From: UBA937 sp031549725
GTDB taxonomy: Bacteria > Spirochaetota > Spirochaetia > Treponematales > Breznakiellaceae
Length of the DNA: 64,000 bases
Assembly: GCA_031549725.1 (NCBI GenBank)
Contig: JAVBPH010000022.1
Span: forward strand, 1-64,000
Reading direction: 5' to 3'
Under the pieces are notes generated by a model. That model had not been told where the DNA came from, did not search any database, and saw only the letters and a program-made list of their open reading frames with translations. Below are positions 1-7,874 of this stretch, in pieces. How positions within the stretch are numbered: position 1 is the first letter of the stretch; every line of letters begins with the position of its first letter. The position numbers were made by a program, and so were the translations under genes.

Positions 1-138
1 GTGGGAGAAATGGTTGATTTAATAGAAAGAGGGCTTTCTCTTCAGTGGTATACAGGGTTGGGTGAAGATATTCTATCTTATCGAAAAGAAAAAGCGGAAG
101 AAATAAGTGATATTCATCAAAAATTGATCTTTTTTTGA
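1..138 (+). CDS. C-terminal fragment of an unidentified protein
   Basis: Frame 1 is open from the window edge to a TGA at 136-138, giving 45 residues that are charged and helical (rich in E, K, I, L). The gene starts outside the window, and the tail is too short and lacks motifs for identification. It converges on ffh. Codon composition looks normal, but a chance open frame cannot be excluded. Confidence 0.4.
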   Translation: MGEMVDLIERGLSLQWYTGLGEDILSYRKEKAEEISDIHQKLIFF

Positions 139-198
139 TGATATTATCCTGTTCCTGGTCCTCTGTGGTATACGGTATCTCCTCTGTGCTGTGAACAC

Positions 199-1551
199 TC
201 ACCTAAAAGACCCACCCCCCATCCGGGAAATCATCGACTGCATAGCATTGGGATTTTTGCTCATTTTGGACATTTTTTTCATCATGGTCCGCATTTTTTC
301 AAACTTTTTAAGAAGCCTGCCGACTTCGGCGGCGGATGTTCCGGAACCGCGGGCTATGCGGGACCGCCTGGACGGGCCAATTATCAGATAATTGGCCCGT
401 TCCTTTTTGGTCATGGATGTGAGTATTGCCTCAAAGGTTTTGAGTTCTGCCTTATTAATATCATCTTCGCTTACTTGTCCTGCCATTCCGGGGATCATTT
501 CCAGCATGGATTGCAGGCTGCCCATTTTTTTAACGGATCTTAGCTGGTTCAGCCAATCATCCAGGGTGAAGCTTTCCTTCTCCATTTTCCTTTGGAGTTC
601 TTCGGCTTCCTTCTGATCAATAACCTGCTGGGCTTTTTCTACCAGGCTGACCACATCTCCCATGCCGAGGATCCTGCTGGCCGTCCGTTCGGGATAAAAA
701 GGTTCAAGGTCTTCAAGTTTTTCACCGACCCCTACAAACTTAAGGGGTTTCCCTGTGATGGTTTTGAGGGACAGGGCTGCCCCGCCCCGGGTATCCGAGT
801 CAAATTTGGTAAGGATTACTCCTGTAAGGCCAATTTGTTCATCAAAGGCTTTTGCGATATCCACGGCGGACTGGCCTGTCATGGAATCAGCCACCAGAAG
901 AAGCTCATCGGGTTTTGAGGCATCCTTAAGGCGTGACAGTTCCTTCATCATGGGTTCATCTATCTGAAGACGGCCGGTGGTATCAATGATGATGGTATCG
1001 TAAAGGTTTTTCTTGGATAAATTGAATGCTTCCTTATAAACAGCCACGGGATCCTTGGCTCCATCAATTTTGAAAACCGGGACATCAATTTGCCGGCCTA
1101 AAACGGAAAGCTGTTCCATAGCAGCGGGCCGGACCAAGTCGCAGGCTACCAGAAGGGGTTTCCGGCCATCCTTTTTAAGGCGAAGGGCCAATTTGGCGGA
1201 GCTGGTGGTCTTACCGGACCCTTGAAGACCGAGCATCAATATGATGGAAATAGTATCGGGACCCTTGAGGGCCAGATCCTGTTTGGTATCGCCCAAAAAA
1301 GAAACTAATTTATCATGAACGATTTTTATAAACTGCTGGCCCGGATCAACCGAACGGAGAACCTTTTCGCCCTTGGCTTCTTCTATAGTTGAGTTAACAA
1401 AACGGCGGACCACCCGGAGGTTTACATCGGCTTCCAGCAGGGCCATCTTGATGGCTTCAACCGCATCATCAATATTTTTTTCAGTGATTGATGCTTTTCC
1501 GGATACTACCCGCAGGGCATCCGATATTTTCTGGGTAAGTTTATCTAACAT
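199..1551 (-). CDS. ffh: Signal recognition particle GTPase Ffh (SRP54)
   Basis: Ffh binds signal sequences and 4.5S RNA and delivers ribosomes to FtsY at the membrane. The protein (450 aa, normal length) has the N-terminal four-helix bundle, P-loop GLQGSGKT near residue 107, DTTGRL, TKFDSD and the methionine-rich C-terminal M domain with SRRSRIARGSG and a run of MKKMSKM-type residues. The frame can be extended to 1605, but family members begin at MLDKLTQKI, so the ATG at 1551 is chosen; no strong ribosome-binding site is seen there. A perfect inverted repeat at 372-400 lies inside the M-domain coding sequence. Function is certain from family motifs. Confidence 0.97.
   Translation of the reverse strand: MLDKLTQKISDALRVVSGKASITEKNIDDAVEAIKMALLEADVNLRVVRRFVNSTIEEAKGEKVLRSVDPGQQFIKIVHDKLVSFLGDTKQDLALKGPDTISIILMLGLQGSGKTTSSAKLALRLKKDGRKPLLVACDLVRPAAMEQLSVLGRQIDVPVFKIDGAKDPVAVYKEAFNLSKKNLYDTIIIDTTGRLQIDEPMMKELSRLKDASKPDELLLVADSMTGQSAVDIAKAFDEQIGLTGVILTKFDSDTRGGAALSLKTITGKPLKFVGVGEKLEDLEPFYPERTASRILGMGDVVSLVEKAQQVIDQKEAEELQRKMEKESFTLDDWLNQLRSVKKMGSLQSMLEMIPGMAGQVSEDDINKAELKTFEAILTSMTKKERANYLIIGPSRRSRIARGSGTSAAEVGRLLKKFEKMRTMMKKMSKMSKNPNAMQSMISRMGGGSFR
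372..400. repeat. 14-bp perfect inverted repeat inside ffh
   Basis: Arms ACGGGCCAATTATC (372-385) and its exact reverse complement (387-400) are separated by one base. They encode the stretch RANYLIIGP of the M domain, just before the conserved SRRSRIARGSG motif. No T-run follows on the coding strand, so it does not look like an ordinary terminator. Confidence 0.85.
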
Positions 1552-1785
1552 GATTTTAATGTTACTTACCAGGATAGAACTGTCAATAGGGGCGGACAGG
1601 GGCAATCAAAATGGATGGTATAATATCAATTTGGATTGAAACGATGGCGGAATTATTCACTAAATGTCCGGTTCTTCGGTTCTGTTTGCCTGTTTATCCT
1701 AATCAGTATTAACCGCAACGAAATTTGGATGATTCTGGATTATTTCAGCAGTATAGGACTTCAGCCTGTATTTTTCCGGATATTT

Positions 1786-1819
1786 TTGTATACTTAAAAA
1801 AGATTACATTATATGTAAT
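1786..1819 (+). promoter_or_regulatory. Putative promoter with short dyad over the -10 box
   Basis: TTGTAT (1786-1791), a 17-bp spacer and TTATAT (1809-1814) precede the secreted protein gene at 1839. The inverted repeat ATTACA (1803-1808) / TGTAAT (1814-1819) straddles the -10 box, as an operator would. Prediction from sequence only. Confidence 0.45.
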
Positions 1820-1838
1820 AAAGAAAAAGGAATCATTT

Positions 1839-2498
1839 ATGAAAAAAGCCGGGTGTATATTCTTTATTGTCCTGGATATGATTTTTATACATCAAATCTG
1901 CTATGCCCAGATAAGTTATGAGGTTTTTAGTACACCACCGGTTGATAGGAATTCCCGGTCGTTTGCTGCTTTTTGTCAGACCATATCATTGAGGCCTATT
2001 ATTAAAGGAACCTTTGTTCTGACAAAACATGAAAAAGGTAAAATTAAAAAAGCACCTGAAAGCGGCAAAGTAATTATTGATGGCATGAGGGGGTTTGTTT
2101 TAAATAATATTATTCCAAATCCTTTTTCGGTGGTACTGATGGAGAATAATTTTAGTCTTACTTCCAAACGCGGTTTTATATTCACTTTGGATAATAATAA
2201 AACATTGAAAAATGTTTTTTATTCTTTCAGGTCAGTTTTTGAAGGTGAGTTTTCCATCCTCCTGGAAAATTTCGAGGTCTACTTTTCTGAAAAAGATGGA
2301 GGATGGACCGTAGGGGTTGTGCCCAAGGATACGACTATCCGGTTTTTTATGAACAGTGTGATTATTAAGGGCGATACGGATGTCCGTAATGTGTGTGTCA
2401 TAAAAAAGAACGGAGATATCCTTGAATATTACCTGACTGATCATGTATACCCAGAATCATTGACGGATGAGGAAGCGGGTTATTTTAAAGTAAAATAA
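1839..2498 (+). CDS. Exported protein of unknown function
   Basis: The ATG at 1839 follows AAAGG at 1826-1830 and begins a typical signal peptide (MKKAG, then a hydrophobic stretch ending CYA-Q); the mature part is about 195 residues, predicted periplasmic or surface. The body contains basic and beta-rich segments (for example GFVLNNIIPNPFSVV). No catalytic motif or known domain is recognised. An upstream extension to 1725 is in frame but would bury the signal peptide. It stands alone between divergent ffh and the downstream aminopeptidase. Function unknown. Confidence 0.7.
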   Translation: MKKAGCIFFIVLDMIFIHQICYAQISYEVFSTPPVDRNSRSFAAFCQTISLRPIIKGTFVLTKHEKGKIKKAPESGKVIIDGMRGFVLNNIIPNPFSVVLMENNFSLTSKRGFIFTLDNNKTLKNVFYSFRSVFEGEFSILLENFEVYFSEKDGGWTVGVVPKDTTIRFFMNSVIIKGDTDVRNVCVIKKNGDILEYYLTDHVYPESLTDEEAGYFKVK

Positions 2499-2548
2499 GC
2501 TCCAAATGAACCCTTGACCCTGTCCCTGACTCGGGCCATACTTTTTCC

Positions 2549-3694
2549 ATGAATACACTAAAACACAAATTTGCTGAAAGCGAACAGATAACCCGTGAAC
2601 TGCAGACAGCTGCCAGGATCGCTATTCAGGATTCCCTCAAAGTAAAAAATGAGGAACAGGTCATCATTGTAACGAATCCCGATCCGGAGGTGTCCCTGAT
2701 TTCCAGGGCTCTCTACGATGCGGTAATTGATGCTGAAGGATGCCCTCTGCTCATATACCAGCCAGCTAAAAGCCAGCTGGATTTTGCCGAACCGTCCATA
2801 ATAGCAGCATTTGAAGCAAACCCCGCAGTTTTTATTTCCATCAGTGCGGAAAAACTGGGGAAAGATCGCCGGGGTATTGCCGATCCTTATATATTTGAAA
2901 ATAAAAAATGGGATAATTTATTCCATCTTCATATGTATGGACGAAAAACATGCCGTTCCTTCTGGTCTCCCGGTACTACCATTGATTCATTTATCAGGAC
3001 CGTTCCCATCGATTATGCTCTGCTCCGGAGGCAGTGCAAAGCGGTCAAACAGGTTCTGGACAGGGCGGTGGCGGTACACATCACGGCTCCCGCGGGGACG
3101 GATATCCTGTTCGGCCTTAAGGGAAGACTGGCCATGTCGGATGACGGCGATTTTTCTGAGGGCGGCCAGGGCGGGAATCTTCCCGCGGGGGAAAGTTTTA
3201 TTAGCCCGGAAAACAATACCGCAGAAGGTGTCATCGTGTACGATGGATCCATCAGTCTTCATGACAGAACCATTCTTATAAAAGAACCAATCCGCTGCAA
3301 ACTTGAGAAGGGCTTTATCACTAATATAACCGGAGGAAAGGATGCGGATGCCCTGCTGGAAACCGTGACCCTGGCTGAAAAAAACGCCCTGGAATTTGAA
3401 GCCGCGGGAAAACTGGAAAAAGGGTCCGGTGCCATATATGCCAAAAATGCCCGGGGTATCGGGGAAATAGGTATTGGTCTTAATCCTAAGGCAACTATCA
3501 CCGGAAATATGCTGGAAGATGAAAAAGCCTTCAGAACCTGTCACTTTGCGGTAGGTTCAAATTACGATGATGATGCGCCCGCGCTCATTCACCTGGACGG
3601 TATTGTGAAGGGACCCACCATTATTGCCATCATGGAAGACGGCAATAAAGTGATTATTGAGGATCAAGGAAATTTGACTGAAGCTTTTATGTGA
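2549..3694 (+). CDS. Aminopeptidase, M29 family (aminopeptidase T/S-like)
   Basis: Predicted cytoplasmic metallo-aminopeptidase that removes N-terminal residues from peptides. The 381-aa length suits the family. M29 landmarks are visible: GGNLPAGE (first metal-binding Glu), the IGEIGIGLNP segment with a second acidic ligand, and HFAVGSNYDDD with a histidine ligand close to the C-terminal HLDGIVKG segment. The start ATG has no good ribosome-binding site. It converges with the 2-oxoacid oxidoreductase operon and is separated from it by a hairpin at 3711-3739. Peptide breakdown fits the amino-acid fermentation suggested by the next two operons, but the link is inference. Confidence 0.9.
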   Translation: MNTLKHKFAESEQITRELQTAARIAIQDSLKVKNEEQVIIVTNPDPEVSLISRALYDAVIDAEGCPLLIYQPAKSQLDFAEPSIIAAFEANPAVFISISAEKLGKDRRGIADPYIFENKKWDNLFHLHMYGRKTCRSFWSPGTTIDSFIRTVPIDYALLRRQCKAVKQVLDRAVAVHITAPAGTDILFGLKGRLAMSDDGDFSEGGQGGNLPAGESFISPENNTAEGVIVYDGSISLHDRTILIKEPIRCKLEKGFITNITGGKDADALLETVTLAEKNALEFEAAGKLEKGSGAIYAKNARGIGEIGIGLNPKATITGNMLEDEKAFRTCHFAVGSNYDDDAPALIHLDGIVKGPTIIAIMEDGNKVIIEDQGNLTEAFM

Positions 3695-3710
3695 GTGGGT
3701 CAATCTGTGC

Positions 3711-3739
3711 TCAGGTCCGGTCATATGAACCGGACCTGA
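3711..3739. terminator. Hairpin between convergent genes, probable bidirectional terminator
   Basis: 11-bp perfect stem TCAGGTCCGGT / ACCGGACCTGA with a 7-base loop sits in the 59-bp gap between the convergent aminopeptidase and oxidoreductase gamma genes. There is no long T-run, so efficiency is uncertain. Confidence 0.6.
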
Positions 3740-3753
3740 ACCCAAACCTAAAA

Positions 3754-4287
3754 TCAGACCGCGGCGTAACCGGCCTTAATGGCTTCCACGTTCATAGGAA
3801 CAAACCGGTGTTTATCCTCCGGGAAGAAATCCTTGAGGATGGATTCTATATCCGTAAGTTTCAAGGCGCCGGTCATTTTTGCCATGGCCCCCAGGGCAAC
3901 CATATTGGCAAACCGGGCATTCCCGATGTTTTCGGATATCCCCTGGGCATCAACCTTTATGACTGTAATATCCTTCCGTTTAGGATCTTCCTTTACCAAG
4001 GATGAATTCACCAACATAAGGCCCTGGGGTTTCAGCATCCCTTCGCAGATGGGAAGGGAATCCATATTCATCACTAAAACCGAATCCGGCACGGTTACCA
4101 GGGGACTGGCGATTTCCTCATCGGATACAACCACACTTGCCCGGGCAATGCCGCCCCGCTTTTCAGCACCATAAAACGGAAAGAAGGTAACATTCTTGCC
4201 TTCCTTCATGCCGCAGTATACCCAGATCTGTCCCAGTGAAATAATGCCCTGGCCTCCAAAGCCTGCAAAAAAAGATTTTTCAGTCAT
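3754..4287 (-). CDS. 2-oxoacid:ferredoxin oxidoreductase, gamma subunit
   Basis: Gamma subunit (177 aa) of a four-subunit CoA-acylating 2-oxoacid:ferredoxin oxidoreductase; in the family this subunit helps bind CoA. The N-terminal FAGFGGQGIISLGQI motif and the GAEKRGGIARASVVVSD segment are diagnostic. Its ATG shares one base with the beta-subunit stop codon (TGATG), showing translational coupling. It is the last gene of the operon delta-alpha-beta-gamma. Confidence 0.94.
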   Translation of the reverse strand: MTEKSFFAGFGGQGIISLGQIWVYCGMKEGKNVTFFPFYGAEKRGGIARASVVVSDEEIASPLVTVPDSVLVMNMDSLPICEGMLKPQGLMLVNSSLVKEDPKRKDITVIKVDAQGISENIGNARFANMVALGAMAKMTGALKLTDIESILKDFFPEDKHRFVPMNVEAIKAGYAAV

Positions 4288-5042
4288 CAGGATGCTCCCC
4301 CAAGTTGATTTTTAATTTCCCCCAACGGATAGAAGGGCAGCATATTCTGTTCCAGCCATTCCAAGGATTCCACCGGTTCCATGCCCCAGTTGGTGGGACA
4401 CTGGGAAACAATTTCCACCATGGTAAACCCGATCCCCTGCATCTGCGCTTCCAGGGCCTTCTTTATATACTGCTTGGTCTTTCTCACATTCGCGGGATTG
4501 TTCACCGCCCCCCGGGCAATGTACCTGGTCCCTTCAAGCTGGGACAGAAGTTCCGCCACCCGGATGGGATACCCCATGCCGGCCTCCACCGGGTCCCGGC
4601 CTTTCGGGGCGGTGGCGGCTTTCTGGCCAACCAGGGTAGTAGGCGCCATCTGTCCACCGGTCATCCCGTAAATCGCGTTGTTCACAAAGATGGTGGTGAA
4701 CTTTTCCCCCCGGTTTGCAGCATGGATAATTTCAGCGGTACCAATGGCAGCCAGGTCACCGTCACCCTGATAACAAATCACCATATGATCCGGCAGGATA
4801 CGTTTCACCCCGGTGGCCGCCGCGGGGGTTCTTCCGTGGGGCGGCTGGACCGAGTCAAAATCAAAATACAAATCCGACCAGATAGCGCATCCCACAGGAT
4901 TAGTGATCACCGTCTGGTCCTGCATGCCCATTTCGTCAATAATTTCCGTTATAATTCTATGGATAACCCCATGGCCGCAGCCGCCGCAGTATTTAGTTGA
5001 AACACTACTAAGGCTTTTGGGATGCCCGAATAATTTCTTCAT
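4287..5042 (-). CDS. 2-oxoacid:ferredoxin oxidoreductase, beta subunit (thiamine diphosphate binding)
   Basis: Catalytic beta subunit (251 aa). The N-terminal YCGGCGHG motif supplies cysteines for a cluster, and GDGDLAAIGTAEI followed by NNAIYGMTGGQ is the thiamine diphosphate/Mg-binding signature. The subunit decarboxylates the 2-oxoacid and passes electrons to the ferredoxin-like delta subunit. It lies 18 bp after the alpha subunit and overlaps the gamma gene by one base. The short form and four-gene order match the VOR/KOR class rather than one-chain pyruvate:ferredoxin oxidoreductases. Confidence 0.95.
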   Translation of the reverse strand: MKKLFGHPKSLSSVSTKYCGGCGHGVIHRIITEIIDEMGMQDQTVITNPVGCAIWSDLYFDFDSVQPPHGRTPAAATGVKRILPDHMVICYQGDGDLAAIGTAEIIHAANRGEKFTTIFVNNAIYGMTGGQMAPTTLVGQKAATAPKGRDPVEAGMGYPIRVAELLSQLEGTRYIARGAVNNPANVRKTKQYIKKALEAQMQGIGFTMVEIVSQCPTNWGMEPVESLEWLEQNMLPFYPLGEIKNQLGGAS

Positions 5043-5060
5043 TTTTTTCCTCTCTTTGGA

Positions 5061-6122
5061 TTATTTCCCCAGGATACGCTTTGCTTCTGCAAAAACTTCT
5101 TCTTCCGTGGGAATAACCCCGCCGCAATGTCCCAAAAAGTGAATGGGGGCCTTCCCCAACACCGAAAGCTTTACATCTTCAATCAACTGGCCCATGCTCA
5201 TCTCCACCGTCAGAATGGGTTTCCCCTTTTCCGCAAGTTTCGACAACGCCGCATCCGGGAAAGGCCAAAGGGTGATGGGCCTGAAAAGTCCCAGCTTAAT
5301 CCCTGCTTTTTCCGCCAATTGTTTTGCCCCCAGTGCAACCCTGGCACTGGTTCCATAGGCAACCAAAATAAGATCCGCATCCTCCCCGGATAATTCATAC
5401 CGGGTTTCATTCGCCTTGACTTCCTCGTACCGTTTGAACCGGGCCTTTATTTTTGCTTCCAGATTTTCCGGAACCAAATCCAAGGAAGAAAGATGCCGGG
5501 CCTTCCGGCCGGTACCTTTCATATATCCCACGGACCAGTCCCGCTTGGGCAGCTCCGAAAGCTTCTTCTCAGGCGGAAGCTCCACCCCTTCCATCATCTG
5601 GCCGATCATACCGTCCGCCAGAATAATCGCGGGCATCCGGTATTTATCCGATAAATCAAAAGCCAGGTAGGTCAGGTCCGCACATTCCTGGACACTCTTC
5701 GGAGCCAGAACGATACAGCGGTAATCCCCATGCCCGCCGCCCCGGGTTGCCTGGATATAATCCCCCTGGGCAGGAGCGATGGACCCCAGGCCCGGGCCGC
5801 CCCGGACAACGTTTACCAGAACCAGGGGAATATCCGCGCCGGCGGCATAAGACATGCCTTCCTGCTTCAGACTGACCCCGGGACTGGACGAACTGGTCAT
5901 AGCCCGGGCTCCGGCGGCGGAAGCTCCATACACCATATTGATCGCCGCCACTTCACTTTCCGCCTGGATAAAAACCCGGCCCTTATCCAGCATATGCCTG
6001 GACATATATGCAATCAGCTCATTCTGGGGAGTAATCGGATATCCAAAATATGCGCTGCAGCCCGCCCTGATAGCCGCCTCCGCAATCGCATCATTTCCTT
6101 TCATAAGACGCTTATCACTCAT
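5061..6122 (-). CDS. vorB: 2-oxoacid:ferredoxin oxidoreductase, alpha subunit (VorB-like)
   Basis: Alpha subunit (353 aa) with the N-terminal KGNDAIAEAAIRAGC, YPITPQNELI and SSSSPGVSLKQEG segments typical of the subunit annotated VorB (3-methyl-2-oxobutanoate:ferredoxin oxidoreductase), and a C-terminal transketolase-like domain. The branched-chain specificity is inferred from this subfamily resemblance and from the buk-ptb operon nearby; 2-oxoglutarate or other 2-oxoacids remain possible. It overlaps the delta gene by ATGA. Confidence 0.9.
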   Translation of the reverse strand: MSDKRLMKGNDAIAEAAIRAGCSAYFGYPITPQNELIAYMSRHMLDKGRVFIQAESEVAAINMVYGASAAGARAMTSSSSPGVSLKQEGMSYAAGADIPLVLVNVVRGGPGLGSIAPAQGDYIQATRGGGHGDYRCIVLAPKSVQECADLTYLAFDLSDKYRMPAIILADGMIGQMMEGVELPPEKKLSELPKRDWSVGYMKGTGRKARHLSSLDLVPENLEAKIKARFKRYEEVKANETRYELSGEDADLILVAYGTSARVALGAKQLAEKAGIKLGLFRPITLWPFPDAALSKLAEKGKPILTVEMSMGQLIEDVKLSVLGKAPIHFLGHCGGVIPTEEEVFAEAKRILGK

Positions 6123-6349
6123 TTCTCGTCTCCTTCCAGCTCGTACACCTCAATACACACATCAGGACATACTTGGTAACAATTACCGCAGGCAATACAC
6201 TTCTCCATATGAGCCGCCAAAGACGGATAAGTACCTGTGGAATTGGGATTTGTATCTGCTTCAAGCACCTTAGCCGGACACGCCCGAACACAGAGGTAAC
6301 ACCCCTTGCACAGCTCCCGGTCAATCAGTACCTTGCCACGTCTAGCCAT
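6119..6349 (-). CDS. 2-oxoacid:ferredoxin oxidoreductase, delta subunit (2[4Fe-4S] ferredoxin)
   Basis: A 76-aa ferredoxin-like subunit with two cluster motifs, CKGCYLCVRACP and CIACGNCYQVCP, which carries electrons from the thiamine site to free ferredoxin. The ATG at 6349 is preceded by AAGGAGG at a good distance, so it is preferred over the upstream in-frame start at 6364. First gene of the four-gene operon; it overlaps the alpha gene by ATGA. A short hairpin (CCCGG / CCGGG, about 6371-6387) lies just upstream of the ribosome-binding site. Confidence 0.95.
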   Translation of the reverse strand: MARRGKVLIDRELCKGCYLCVRACPAKVLEADTNPNSTGTYPSLAAHMEKCIACGNCYQVCPDVCIEVYELEGDEK

Positions 6350-6581
6350 TACGGCCTCCTTCAAAACCCCGGAATAAAACCGGGAAATTTGCTCAATTCT
6401 TCTATAATACGTTAATAATACAATAAAGAGCCCAAAAGGTTAAAGAGGGAACCCGGAAAAAGGAGGGGGAAGTCTCCCCCACGCTCCAGCCCTGCGGGCT
6501 TCCGCTACCCCCTCTGCGGGGTGAACTTCTTCCGAAGATACCCCGCAACGCCCCGGAAGTAATTTCCGGTTCAAAATAATG

Positions 6582-6833
6582 ACCCCGTTTTGAAATTCCG
6601 ATAAAACACAGAGGTGATGAAATTCATAAACCTACACAGAGGTGAAAGACCTTTTCTCCTGCAATTCACCAATTCTGTATAAAAAACATCCTTTTGCGGC
6701 CATTTCTGACCTAAAAAGGTTAAAAGGTTCCCTTTGAAATTTCTGAAAAACACAGAGGTAATGATTTTAAACTTACACAGAGGTGAAGGGCTTATTTCCC
6801 AAAAATCCGCCATTTTTGTATAAAAAGTTATCC
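6582..6833. repeat. Two diverged direct repeats with CACAGAGG motifs
   Basis: Copy 1 (about 6582-6692) and copy 2 (about 6727-6833) share the order TTGAAATT, AACACAGAGGT, AAAC.TACACAGAGGTGAA and TGTATAAAA, with a period of 141-144 bp. Related CTCTGTG words occur near 160-190. The whole 6365-6943 gap also holds GC-rich repeat-like sequence (6450-6560). An open frame on the minus strand across it only repeats itself and has no ribosome-binding site, so I call no gene here. Confidence 0.7.
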
Positions 6834-6943
6834 TATTATTTACTATATACCATTGTTTTAAGAAAAAGCCCCTCGAGTTTATAAAAATATTTGTGATGCT
6901 TTCCCTGAAATATCAAGTTAATGAAAAATTCGGTAAAAATCCC

Positions 6944-7873
6944 TTAATTTCCCTTATTATACCAGGATAAAATTCCCAGGGCAATCGATGCCAGCTTGGT
7001 TTCCGCATTGTCCGCCCGGCTGGTTAGGATTACCGGGACTCTGGTCCCCACCACAAGGCCCGCGCATTTTGCATTCCCCATGTTTACTAATGCTTTATAA
7101 AGGATATTCCCGGCCTCAATGGACGGCGCAATCATAATATCCGCATCCCCGGCAACGGGACTGTTTATCTGTTTAACCTTGATCGAGTTTTCGCTGATTA
7201 CGTTATCAAAAGCCAGAGGACCGTCAATAATACAATTGGCAAATTCCCCCCGGCGGTTCATCTGGGTAAGGATCGCCGCATCCGCAGTACAGGGCATCTT
7301 TTCGGGGTTTACCATTTCCAGGGCTGCCAAAAGAGCCACCTTGGGCATTTCAATGCCCATACTGCAGGCAAGATCCACCGCATTCTCAATGATTGCTTTT
7401 TTATCATTTAGGGTTGGGGCAATAATGATAGCTCCATCGGACAATAGCATCAATTTGTGGTAATAGGGAGACTCAAGAATACACACATGGCTGATAAGCT
7501 TTCCCAGGTTTATTCCCATATCTTTCTTCAAAACAGCCTTAAGAAAGACCGCACTTTCCACCAGCCCTTTCATCACCATATTGGCCTTGCCGTCCCTCAC
7601 CAGGGAAACCGCCTCCAGGGCTGCTTTGGTTTTATCTTTTTCATGGATCACCTGAAAACGGTCAAGTTTGATATTCTGATGGCGGGCAATCCGTTCAATT
7701 TCATACTGGTCACCTACCAGGGTAATTTGCTTAAGCCCCAGATGCTGCGCCTTGGAGGCAGCTTCCATAACCGCATCATCCTGGGCACAGACCACCACCA
7801 AATGGGGATTTTCCTGGGTTGGGGATGTTAATTTGCTGCCGGCCCTGGCGATTAGTTCCTGGATTGTTTTCAT
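6944..7873 (-). CDS. ptb: Phosphate butyryltransferase (phosphotransbutyrylase)
   Basis: Converts acyl-CoA plus phosphate into acyl phosphate and CoA; the preferred acyl groups in this family are butyryl and branched short chains. The 309-aa length and the segments VMKGLVESAVFLKAVL, SHVCILESPYYHKLMLLSDGA and DIMIAPSIEAGNILYKAL fit the Ptb branch of the phosphate acyltransferase family. Its ATG lies one base after the butyrate kinase stop, so the two are co-translated. Paired with buk and close to a 2-oxoacid oxidoreductase operon, it probably handles isobutyryl-, isovaleryl- and 2-methylbutyryl-CoA; that substrate range is inference. Confidence 0.93.
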   Translation of the reverse strand: MKTIQELIARAGSKLTSPTQENPHLVVVCAQDDAVMEAASKAQHLGLKQITLVGDQYEIERIARHQNIKLDRFQVIHEKDKTKAALEAVSLVRDGKANMVMKGLVESAVFLKAVLKKDMGINLGKLISHVCILESPYYHKLMLLSDGAIIIAPTLNDKKAIIENAVDLACSMGIEMPKVALLAALEMVNPEKMPCTADAAILTQMNRRGEFANCIIDGPLAFDNVISENSIKVKQINSPVAGDADIMIAPSIEAGNILYKALVNMGNAKCAGLVVGTRVPVILTSRADNAETKLASIALGILSWYNKGN

Positions 7874-7874
7874 G

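Noticed and set aside
6571..6813. Open frame on the minus strand with a repeated SPLC-ITSVF peptide
   Set aside because: It lies entirely in the two diverged direct repeats, has no ribosome-binding site and its internal similarity comes from the DNA repeat.
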